57,933 nt of DNA from CAZYYO01 sp964650965. GTDB lineage: Bacteria > Bacillota > Clostridia > Lachnospirales > Lachnospiraceae. A program made the position numbers and the translations under genes. The stretch is taken from contig CAZYYO010000006.1 in assembly GCA_964650965.1 (NCBI GenBank), forward strand, positions 1-57,933. Reading direction: 5' to 3'. Below are positions 34,394 through 42,485 of this stretch, piece after piece. The notes under the pieces were generated by a model, which was given only the letters and a program-made list of their open reading frames with translations, searched no databases and had not been told where the DNA came from. Each line of letters opens with the position of its first letter. The first letter of the stretch is position 1.

Positions 34394-36658
34394 CTATTTC
34401 TTTATTTCATTTAACTTCTTATTCAGTCCCAATATCACTTCTTTCGGTACATTTCCGCCAAATCCCATCATACGCTTAATGGTGAAGCCTCGCATCATCT
34501 TCTGTAATGCTGCAGGATCCATGCTGGCTGCCATATCTGCCATACCGGCTTTCTCCTCTTCTTCGCCCTCTGCCTTAGGCTTCTTAGCATTCATAGCTTC
34601 CATCATCGGAGCAAGAATTGCTGCCGCCTGTGGATTATCCATAATATCGCCAAAGGTATCGTTAATTGAGAAATATCCATCTGGACAAGTGATTTCAAAC
34701 CAGTTGATAACATCTCCAGTAACCGGAATACGATAATCCAGATTTGGCTCATCTACCTTGCGGATATGAGACTCATCAGAACACTCTCCTGCTTTTGCTA
34801 CCAGAGTCGTCTCACCTACATTTGGAATCTCAAAGGTGAAGAAATGATCCTTGGCGGTCTGTGTTCCAACAGAAGTACCATTTACAAACAGCTCCACCTG
34901 TGGCTGATTGGAGTATACCTTAACTCTTGTGGTATCCTCTTCTCTATCCACAAAATTCTTGCTGCAAAGGTGTACAAATGGTTCGTCGCTTAACCATGCC
35001 TTGTATGCATAGAAGGAATCCTTCTTATAGGTACGGTCGAAATTCACCAGTCCCTTATTATTCATACCCTGGCTTCCGCCTTCGTCTCTGGCATCTGCTG
35101 CAAAATCAAACATATTCCATACGTGGGTTGCCCAGATATATGGTCTGGTATATAACTGCTTAATCACTTCTTCGTGATAATATGCCTGATATTCCTCTGT
35201 ATAATCTCCCTGCTCCGGATGTGCAGAATGCCATTTGTAAGCCTCTGCCCCATACTCGCTCATACCAATTGGCTTATCAGGGAATGCTTCATGGAACTCA
35301 TCCATAAATTTGCCATTATCCTCAATCTTGCCGCCGTACCATCCAAGATACTGATTGTAGGATACCACGTCAGGAATCTGCACATATTCCTCTGTAATTG
35401 GGCACATGGAGATAACTGCCATGGTAGTAAGTCTGCTCTTATCCATTTCATGACACATATCATTTAAAATATGGTGGTTCTCTAATAAATCTGCATCTGC
35501 TGCACCTGCCATGGTAATCTCATTGGACAGACCCCAGAAGCAAATGGATGGATGGTTATAATTCTGTACAATCAATTCTCTCATCTGAGAAATGGTGTTC
35601 TCTCTACCCTTCGGCATATGGATGGAAATATAAGGAATCTCAGCCCAGATAACCAGACCTCTTTCATCTGCCAGGTCATAGAAATACTGATCATGCTGAT
35701 AATGTGCCAGTCGAACTGTAGTAGCACCTAATTCACAAATAAGATCCATATCCTGCTGATGCATCTCACGTGTCAGTGCATTACCAACCTTTGGTCGATC
35801 CTGATGTCTGGACACACCACGAAGTGGATAGCTTTCTCCATTTAAGAAGAAGCCAAGCTGTGGATCCACGTAATAGGTACGACATCCGAAACGTGCAGTT
35901 CTTTCGTCAATGACAACACCATTCTTCTTCAGCTCTACCTTCATGGTATACAGATATGGGTCCTTACGACCGTTCCATAAATGTACATTCTTGATTTCCT
36001 GTTCCAGCTTGGTTACATCTGCTGCTACCGTCTTGGTCTCAACTACCTGGGTTCCATCTAATAACGTATAGGTAAGCTCTTCCTCACCGGTAATTCCTGT
36101 CAGATATACCTCTGTTAATACAAAGGCATCCTTCTCCTTAATCTCCGGTGTAACCTTAATTGCTGTAGCGCCAAAGTAGTCCAAATCAAAGCGAGCTTCA
36201 TCTACGCAGATAATGGTTACATTTCGATAAATTCCACCATAAAATGTAAAATCTGCGGACTGTGGATATACGTAATCATTTGGAGCATTATCTACTGCTA
36301 CTACAATCTCATTTTCTTCCTGAAGATATTCTGTAATGTTAGCTCTCCAGGTAGAATATCCGCCATCGTGGTGACCTGCCTGCTTTCCATTTACATATAA
36401 GGTAGCAGAGGAATTGGTTCCTTCAAATTGAAGATAGACATCCTTGCCAGCCTCCAAATCAGCCTTTGCCAGCTTCTTTGTAAAATAGCAGGTGCCACGA
36501 TAATAATCGTTACCTCCATCCTGTCCATCTGTACCATTCCAGGTATAGGGCAGGTCTAAGGTCTCCCAGCTTCCCTGTGACAAAGCATTGCCCTGTTGTG
36601 GTGCAATGGCATCCTTGGTAAATTGCCAATTGCTATTCCATAATGTGTTTGTTCTCAT
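34394..36658 (-). CDS. Glycoside hydrolase family 2 with Met-rich helical tail
   Basis: A 754-residue cytosolic GH2 enzyme, probably beta-galactosidase. The sugar-binding domain is at about 30-150, the immunoglobulin-like domain at 170-260 and the barrel at 270-570. Acid/base E380 is in WGLSNEI and the nucleophile E468 in GMSEYGAEA, the classic LacZ-like form and unlike the ETFP type of the other two GH2 enzymes here. The last 90 residues or so are unusual: DIMDNPQAAAILAPMMEAM, an acidic GEEEEKAG stretch, then MMRGFTIKRMMGFGG, probably helical and with no domain I recognise. The start follows AGGAGG. Confidence 0.92.
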   Translation of the reverse strand: MRTNTLWNSNWQFTKDAIAPQQGNALSQGSWETLDLPYTWNGTDGQDGGNDYYRGTCYFTKKLAKADLEAGKDVYLQFEGTNSSATLYVNGKQAGHHDGGYSTWRANITEYLQEENEIVVAVDNAPNDYVYPQSADFTFYGGIYRNVTIICVDEARFDLDYFGATAIKVTPEIKEKDAFVLTEVYLTGITGEEELTYTLLDGTQVVETKTVAADVTKLEQEIKNVHLWNGRKDPYLYTMKVELKKNGVVIDERTARFGCRTYYVDPQLGFFLNGESYPLRGVSRHQDRPKVGNALTREMHQQDMDLICELGATTVRLAHYQHDQYFYDLADERGLVIWAEIPYISIHMPKGRENTISQMRELIVQNYNHPSICFWGLSNEITMAGAADADLLENHHILNDMCHEMDKSRLTTMAVISMCPITEEYVQIPDVVSYNQYLGWYGGKIEDNGKFMDEFHEAFPDKPIGMSEYGAEAYKWHSAHPEQGDYTEEYQAYYHEEVIKQLYTRPYIWATHVWNMFDFAADARDEGGSQGMNNKGLVNFDRTYKKDSFYAYKAWLSDEPFVHLCSKNFVDREEDTTRVKVYSNQPQVELFVNGTSVGTQTAKDHFFTFEIPNVGETTLVAKAGECSDESHIRKVDEPNLDYRIPVTGDVINWFEITCPDGYFSINDTFGDIMDNPQAAAILAPMMEAMNAKKPKAEGEEEEKAGMADMAASMDPAALQKMMRGFTIKRMMGFGGNVPKEVILGLNKKLNEIKK

Positions 36659-36775
36659 TGTGTCTCCTCCTATTGGTAATCCTTTTGATTACGCTTATTG
36701 TAGCATAGGCAATCAGGCGGTGTTATAAATATAATCGCTTTTTTGTTATGATTTTAAGGAAATATAGGGAGTTTT

Positions 36776-37660
36776 TTATTTTTCCTCTTCATCAAGCTCC
36801 ATCTCTTCCAGGCATATGTGAAAGCCGTCCAGCGTGGTACTGGGCACATGTTCTGCAAAGGTGTATCGCTGAGGTGGAAGATAATAGGGAGCCTCCAAAT
36901 TGCGTGAGGTCCTGGTTTCGTCTAGCTGGTATACATGAACTTCATTCTTCCATGGGTCTACCATCCAATATTCCTTCACACCTGCTTCCCCATATGCTAT
37001 CAACTTCTCATTCGCATCTCTCATCCAGGTGGATTTGGACCAAATTTCAATAATCCAATCTGGAGCCCCAATACATCGCGTCCTATTCAGCTTATCTCTA
37101 TCACATACTACTGTAATATCCGGCACTGCCACAGTAGCCTTATGGGTTGGAAGCTCCACATCAAAGGGTCCCGGATATACCTTGCACATTCCCTGCTTTT
37201 TCTTAATATAATTTCTAATCTCTGCTGACAATTCCATAACAATACTTTGGTGCCGCATGGTTGGTGATTCCATCACAAAAAAATTTCCATTAATCAGTTC
37301 CAGCGGATACCCTTCCGGTGTCTCGTTATAATCCTCCACAGTATTACAGGCTGCATCTATATCACAATCCCTACATACTCCAACCGTTTCCACATATGAC
37401 ATGAGACGTTGTACCAGCCTGGGGTTTTTCTCTATTTCTATAAAGAAATCTCTGGTTTCTACCCGAAAATATCTTCCCATAGATTCCAGATTATCAATTC
37501 TAGGATAGGTCTTCCCATGGTACCAGTCGCAAAAGGTAGTATATGGAATATCCAGATCAAAGCATACATTCTTCCGGGTCTTTTGATAGAGCTTCATTAG
37601 AAATTTCAGATTGGCTGCAATCACTTCCTTCGGGGTGTAATGCATAGATGTATTTCCCAT
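36776..37660 (-). CDS. XRE-like helix-turn-helix fused to Uma2-family (DUF820) nuclease-like domain
   Basis: A 294-residue second member of the architecture seen at 9519-10292. The N-terminal DNA-binding region includes KVCFDLDIPYTTF-like helices (actual text NVCFDLDIPYTTFCDWYHGK). A linker has a Cys cluster (CRDCDIDAAC, about 122-131). The Uma2 domain has PDITVVCDRDK, APDWIIEIWSKS, a Lys in EKLIAYGEAG and VKEYWMVDP. The catalytic-type Glu and Lys are kept. It is flanked by GH2 and GH20 genes but has no evident link to them. A perfect 19-bp inverted repeat lies 55-100 bases upstream of its start. Start supported by GGAGG. Function unknown. Confidence 0.84.
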   Translation of the reverse strand: MGNTSMHYTPKEVIAANLKFLMKLYQKTRKNVCFDLDIPYTTFCDWYHGKTYPRIDNLESMGRYFRVETRDFFIEIEKNPRLVQRLMSYVETVGVCRDCDIDAACNTVEDYNETPEGYPLELINGNFFVMESPTMRHQSIVMELSAEIRNYIKKKQGMCKVYPGPFDVELPTHKATVAVPDITVVCDRDKLNRTRCIGAPDWIIEIWSKSTWMRDANEKLIAYGEAGVKEYWMVDPWKNEVHVYQLDETRTSRNLEAPYYLPPQRYTFAEHVPSTTLDGFHICLEEMELDEEEK

Positions 37661-37714
37661 AGGTCTTTCCTCCTTCTCCTTGAATGCGGTTACTTTTCTT
37701 GATTCTACAAATTA

Positions 37715-37761
37715 AAAATACGGTTATATCGTATTCTTATATTACGATATAACCGTATTTT
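37715..37761. promoter_or_regulatory. Perfect 19-bp inverted repeat upstream of the XRE-Uma2 gene
   Basis: AAAATACGGTTATATCGTA (37715-37733), 9-base loop, then TACGATATAACCGTATTTT (37743-37761). The perfect symmetry and position upstream of a gene with a DNA-binding domain suggest an operator. With A/T-runs at both ends it could also act as a bidirectional terminator. Confidence 0.6.
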
Positions 37762-37876
37762 ATTCAAGTAGATTTATTATTTTTTCTATCTTTTATTATA
37801 TCTACGCTGATGCAGGGAAATACTATTGCTTACGGGATGTTGAACTGTGTTCTTCTGCCAACTTGGGAATGATTAT

Positions 37877-38143
37877 GCTTCTTTTGGGGGCACGCTTTTG
37901 TAGTCGGCATATTCCCCCACTGAACACCTCATTGCAGATATATAGATCACTTCCAGGCTTGTATTTGGTGGATTTTCTGATTTATTCTTCCGCCTGCCCC
38001 AAGGTGGTTAAGCTTCTTGGGGGCTACGTCTCTATAATCGGCATATTCCCCCAAGGTGCAGATGCTTCGCAGGCTATCTGTCGATTCTAGGCTTATATTT
38101 GGTGGATTTCATGTCTTATTCTTCTGTCTGCCCCAAGCCCTAC
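37877..38143. repeat. Diverged 134-bp tandem duplication
   Basis: Unit A (37877-38010) and unit B (38012-38143) share GCTTCTTxGGGGGC, CGGCATATTCCCCC (37905 and 38039), GGCTTxTATTTGGTGGATTT (37956 and 38090) and TCTGCCCCAAG-like ends, all offset by about 134 bases. No open reading frame of note. The block fills the gap between the XRE-Uma2 and GH20 genes. Confidence 0.8.
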
Positions 38144-38149
38144 CTTGCC

Positions 38150-39787
38150 CTACGCCTGTAAATCCTGCAGTAACCCCTGAATTTCCGCCTCATCCATGGC
38201 TCCCTCCAGCTTGTTCTGTACTAATTGCAAAACAACAGGAATGAACTGGGTCATGCCAGATTTCTTAGCCATTTCAATCCGTGGTTTCCATTGTTGCAGC
38301 ACTGCCTGCTTCTGGGCTTCTCCTACAGGATTACTGTCCTCCCATGAAATAAGGGATAATCCCATATACGCAACCTGGTCAATGTAGGCTTTGCACTCCT
38401 GTGCAAACTGATGGATTCTGGCTTCATCCTGTCCAAGCCAACCATTCCATCCAATTTCAGCCACTGCATACATTCTGGGAAATGCCATTGCATATAGGCT
38501 TTCAGCATCCAAAATCGTTTCCGACCACAAGGCACACTCAACTCCCATCTGATCTGACTCTGGTATCATCTCACCTGTTCGAAGCCGGGGTTCGCTGGCT
38601 AATACCTTTCGCATAGGTGCCAGTGCTGGAATATAATCAAAATAAAAATTAGGAGAGTAAGAATAAATCCATCTTCTTCCACTATCTAAATGCTTTGCAC
38701 AGTAGCCCCGATCCTCGCCTTCTTCATTCCAGTACTGAATGACTACATCACTGTGAAGATTTTTCGCACGAAGTGCCTCATTCCAGCAAATAGGTGTCTT
38801 CCCATGTGCAATTAAATAATCTGCAATTTCAGAAGAGAAATGTGCCTGTAAAGCTTCTTCATCTTTCAACTGCAACAGCTTCATTTTCTTTTGGCATTTC
38901 TCGCAGCTCTTCCATTCATCCTTAGGGACCTCATCCCCACCAATATGGAACAGCTTAGATGGAAACAGGGGAATGATTTCATCCAAAAGCTTTTTGATGA
39001 ATGCCATCGTCTCTTCATTTCCACCACAGAACACCCGCTTATGTATGCCAAACATAAAGGGAACTTCCATTGGTTCCTGGCTACAGCTTAATTCAGGATA
39101 GGCTGCAAGAATGGCACTTACATGTCCCGGCATATCAATTTCTGGGACAATTTCAATTCCTCGAACCGCAGCATAGGCAATGATTTGTTTCACCTGCTCC
39201 CAGGAATAATAACCACCATAGATGCTTCCATCCTGGTCTTTTCGCCAGGAACCTATTTTATTTAGCTTTGGAAAAGCCTTGCTCTCCAGGCGATACCCCT
39301 GGTCATCACTGATATGCCAATGCATTACATTCAGCTTCACTAACGAAGCCTGTTCAATCATCTTCTTCACAACCGAATCATCAAAGAAATGTCTGCTGCA
39401 ATCCAAATGAAATCCCCGGTAAGACATTTTGGGGTGTTCTTCTATCACCTGACAGGAACAGCTTCCCTTTCCTTCTAACAGCAACTGGAATAAGGTAGTC
39501 AATCCCCATATCCATCCCTGTTGGTCCATGGCCTGAATGGTGATGGAATCCTTTCTAATATTCAGCCGATAAGCTTCTTTTGCTCCAATGTCATCACGTA
39601 GCTCCAAATTGATGCTTTCAATCTGAGAGGCATCGGCATCACTCGCTTCTCTCGTCCACTTTTGACTGGCTATTCTTGTTTGAAATACTTCAAACAAGCT
39701 GGCATCTCCATTCCACTGGCATGTGTCAGTGGAAATGTATACTCTGTCATTTGTATCCAGGCAATGAACTGCTCTACATGGAATCAT
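38150..39787 (-). CDS. Glycoside hydrolase family 20 beta-N-acetylhexosaminidase
   Basis: A 545-residue cytosolic enzyme that removes terminal beta-linked GlcNAc or GalNAc by substrate-assisted catalysis. An N-terminal non-catalytic alpha/beta domain (about 1-118) precedes the GH20 barrel, which begins MSYRGFHLDCSRHFF and contains LNVMHWHISDDQGYRLES and EIDMPGHVSA. The catalytic Asp-Glu pair is in HIGGDEVPKDEW (D285, E286). No signal peptide. The start follows GGAGG. It stands 44 bases downstream of the GH3 gene on the same strand and may be cotranscribed with it, which points to a host- or chitin-type amino-sugar glycan among the substrates. Confidence 0.94.
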   Translation of the reverse strand: MIPCRAVHCLDTNDRVYISTDTCQWNGDASLFEVFQTRIASQKWTREASDADASQIESINLELRDDIGAKEAYRLNIRKDSITIQAMDQQGWIWGLTTLFQLLLEGKGSCSCQVIEEHPKMSYRGFHLDCSRHFFDDSVVKKMIEQASLVKLNVMHWHISDDQGYRLESKAFPKLNKIGSWRKDQDGSIYGGYYSWEQVKQIIAYAAVRGIEIVPEIDMPGHVSAILAAYPELSCSQEPMEVPFMFGIHKRVFCGGNEETMAFIKKLLDEIIPLFPSKLFHIGGDEVPKDEWKSCEKCQKKMKLLQLKDEEALQAHFSSEIADYLIAHGKTPICWNEALRAKNLHSDVVIQYWNEEGEDRGYCAKHLDSGRRWIYSYSPNFYFDYIPALAPMRKVLASEPRLRTGEMIPESDQMGVECALWSETILDAESLYAMAFPRMYAVAEIGWNGWLGQDEARIHQFAQECKAYIDQVAYMGLSLISWEDSNPVGEAQKQAVLQQWKPRIEMAKKSGMTQFIPVVLQLVQNKLEGAMDEAEIQGLLQDLQA

Positions 39788-39831
39788 AGATATCCTCCTG
39801 TCCCTGATTTATCATTCATATATTGTCTTTT

Positions 39832-42303
39832 CTACTGGAAATATTCCTTCTGCACCTTACTGTCACTGACTGCCTTTAAGACACGACGGCAACATACATC
39901 TATTTCATCCTGGCTTAGTCTGCCAGCCTTAAAGTCCTTGGTGCATTCCTTCACCACTGCATTGCCACCTGGCATAATCAGGTCATTTCCTGCCTTGTAA
40001 GCTGCACTTCTTCCGCCTAAGCCCTTATCGGTAGACATCCAATCTGTCATAACCACGCCGTTAAAGCCCCACTCGTTACGAAGTGCCTTGGTGCACAGGT
40101 CGTAGCTGTTAGGGGTATAAACATGATTTAGCTTGTTATAGCTTGTCATCACTGCTTTGGCATGACCTTCACGAACTGCTATACGGAAGCCTTCCAAATA
40201 GATTTCACGAAGGGCACGTTCCTTCATATTACTGGACATTCCTGCTCTGCAGGTCTCCTGATTGTTAGCAGCATAATGCTTAATGGTTACATAGCAGCCT
40301 GCATGAGACTGAACGCCGCGGGAGATTGCTGCTGCTGTCTTACCGGATACCACTGGATCCTCGCTATAATATTCATAGTTGCGTCCACAAAGAGGATTTC
40401 TATGAATATTCATACCAGGTGCCAGCCAGAAGGTACAGCCGAACTCTTCCATTTCCCGTCCTGCCGCATCACCTACACGCTCAATCAGCTCCTGGTTCCA
40501 GGTCATGGCAAGGGCAGTTCCAACAGGAAATGCAGTAGCATTCTGATAAATCAATGTATCCTTTTGGGCATCCCCACACATAATTTTCTTCATGAATTTT
40601 GGCCAATCATTCATAAAGTCCATCATCATTTCCATTGCCTTAATCTTGCCCTTCTTGGTTACGGCAGATACTCTCTGAAGACGAAGTCCTGCAGGACCGT
40701 CACATAAAGCAGTAGAGCTAAGTCCCAGTTCAGGAAATGCTGCAGTATAAGCTGCAGAACCCGGAACATAGAAATATGGTTCTCCGCCGAACATTCCGCT
40801 TCCTGCCAACAGGGTCAGCTTCTGCTCTGGTGTCAACTGTTTCATCCAGTTCTCTACCTGCTCATTGGTTTCATCATTGTTTTTATTATAATCAAAGGTA
40901 GTTGTCTCAATGGCTGCTACGTCTAATGTAATTACCTCCAGACCGGCAACATCTGCAACATAAGGTGCTTCTCTATGTAGCTCCTCAAACTCCTTATCTA
41001 ATGGACAGATATGTTCACATTTCTCCAGTACTACCTCCTGTGGCAGATATAATACGCTGGCATTAACAGTATTAGCCACATTGATACCGTAGCTTAATAC
41101 ATAATTGCCTGCCTCCAGGACATAAGCTGCTTTGGCTTCGCTATAGGAAGACAGTGCATGTAAATCAAAGTCTACCGTAAGAAGCTCCTCTTCTCCTGGA
41201 GCTAACAGCCCACTCTTGGCATAGCCTACCAGGCGTTTGTTCTCCTTCTCCATGGTGCCAGCAGGTGCGGATGCATATACCTGAACAAAGCGTTTTCCGG
41301 CTACGGAGCCTGTGTTGGTAACCTTCACCTGAAGCTGTGCCATATTTCCCTCTGCCTTGGTTCCTGCATAGGACAAATCAAAGCTGGTATAGCTTAAGCC
41401 ATAACCAAAGGGATATCTTACCGGAACACCGAAGCTGTCATAATAACGATAGCCTACATAGATGCCTTCCTTATAATCTGTTTCTCTTGGATTTCCATCC
41501 ATATCACCAAAGCTGTCACCAAAAGGTACATCCGAATAGTTTCTTACCCAGGTATCGGTTACGCCACCTGAAGGATTAACCTTGCCGCTGATTACATCTG
41601 CTAAGGCTCTTCCACCTTCCATTCCCTGCTGGCAGAAGAAAATTACTGCATTAATTCCAGGAACCTGTTCTAATACAGACATATCCATGGTTCCACCTAC
41701 ATTAATAACCAAAATAACCTTCTCATATTTTTCCACTGCAATCTTTAAATTGGCAATTTCACCTTCCATAAAGGTAAAGTCATCCTTGGCAAGCTCTCGG
41801 TCTGCACATTCTCCTGCCTGTCTGGAAATGGCATAAATACATACCTTGGCATCACTATTTGCCACATCCTCATCTGTAATTAACCGACCAGCGGGCATAC
41901 GGTAGGGATTTGCCATAATATTAATCATATCTTCAGAAGACATACCGATAGGGATGGAATTCGTCTTTGAGTTCTTAGCATGCTCCTTCTTACCATCCTC
42001 GAAAGCCTTCGCCCAGTCATCTAGCCAGTTCTGTGTTTTAAATGGGTATCCTGCATGAGCCAGACCTTCTGCAATGCCAATGGCATGACGCTCATTTACC
42101 TCACCGCTTCCAGTACCGCCCTTTACTGTGTGGGCTGCACCACCTCCATACAACGCAATCTGACAAGGTGCCAAAGGCAGGGTTCCATCATTTTCTAATA
42201 AGGTAATACTTTCACAGGCTGCTTCATAGGCCACCTGCTGATTATCCTTTTCTCTTTGGGTAACTTCGTCACTGTAAACTGCTTTAAATCTTAATTCTGC
42301 CAT
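39832..42303 (-). CDS. Glycoside hydrolase family 3 beta-glucosidase with reversed domain order
   Basis: An 823-residue GH3 enzyme in which the usual order is permuted. The alpha/beta sandwich comes first (about 20-290: ESITLLENDGTLPL, GGGAAHTVKGGTGSGEVN, INVGGTMDMSVLEQVPGI), then the Fn3-like domain (about 330-410). The TIM barrel is last (about 490-800), with the catalytic Asp in GVVMTDWM (D754). This order is known from Ruminococcus albus and Butyrivibrio beta-glucosidases. Cytosolic, with no signal peptide. The start follows AAGGAG. A leader stem-loop and direct repeats lie upstream. Exact sugar specificity is not visible. Confidence 0.93.
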   Translation of the reverse strand: MAELRFKAVYSDEVTQREKDNQQVAYEAACESITLLENDGTLPLAPCQIALYGGGAAHTVKGGTGSGEVNERHAIGIAEGLAHAGYPFKTQNWLDDWAKAFEDGKKEHAKNSKTNSIPIGMSSEDMINIMANPYRMPAGRLITDEDVANSDAKVCIYAISRQAGECADRELAKDDFTFMEGEIANLKIAVEKYEKVILVINVGGTMDMSVLEQVPGINAVIFFCQQGMEGGRALADVISGKVNPSGGVTDTWVRNYSDVPFGDSFGDMDGNPRETDYKEGIYVGYRYYDSFGVPVRYPFGYGLSYTSFDLSYAGTKAEGNMAQLQVKVTNTGSVAGKRFVQVYASAPAGTMEKENKRLVGYAKSGLLAPGEEELLTVDFDLHALSSYSEAKAAYVLEAGNYVLSYGINVANTVNASVLYLPQEVVLEKCEHICPLDKEFEELHREAPYVADVAGLEVITLDVAAIETTTFDYNKNNDETNEQVENWMKQLTPEQKLTLLAGSGMFGGEPYFYVPGSAAYTAAFPELGLSSTALCDGPAGLRLQRVSAVTKKGKIKAMEMMMDFMNDWPKFMKKIMCGDAQKDTLIYQNATAFPVGTALAMTWNQELIERVGDAAGREMEEFGCTFWLAPGMNIHRNPLCGRNYEYYSEDPVVSGKTAAAISRGVQSHAGCYVTIKHYAANNQETCRAGMSSNMKERALREIYLEGFRIAVREGHAKAVMTSYNKLNHVYTPNSYDLCTKALRNEWGFNGVVMTDWMSTDKGLGGRSAAYKAGNDLIMPGGNAVVKECTKDFKAGRLSQDEIDVCCRRVLKAVSDSKVQKEYFQ

Positions 42304-42325
42304 GTTTTATTCTCCTTCTTAATAG

Positions 42326-42370
42326 AAAATCTCGCTATACAGCTATGTTACATAACAGTATAAACGAGAT
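42326..42370 (-). promoter_or_regulatory. Leader stem-loop of the GH3 gene
   Basis: On the minus strand ATCTCG..TATAC, TGTTATGTAACATA, GTATA..CGAGAT, then TTTTC. The stem sits 23-67 bases upstream of the GH3 start. It may be a leader structure or attenuator; the inner palindrome could be an operator. Confidence 0.4.
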
Positions 42371-42387
42371 GATTCTAATTTAGTATC

Positions 42388-42430
42388 ATTTTTTTACGAT
42401 TTCTATTACATTTTTGACCAATTTGGTGTA
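42388..42430. promoter_or_regulatory. Direct repeats with 21-bp period upstream of GH3
   Basis: CATTTTTTTACGATTTCT at 42388 and CATTTTTGACCAATTTGG at 42409 share CATTTTT..AC..ATTT. Spacing fits AraC-type half-sites. Confidence 0.4.
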
Positions 42431-42485
42431 AAATCTGGAATCGTTATTTTTACTTACTCCTTTTCCATAGCCCGGCTGAAATATC

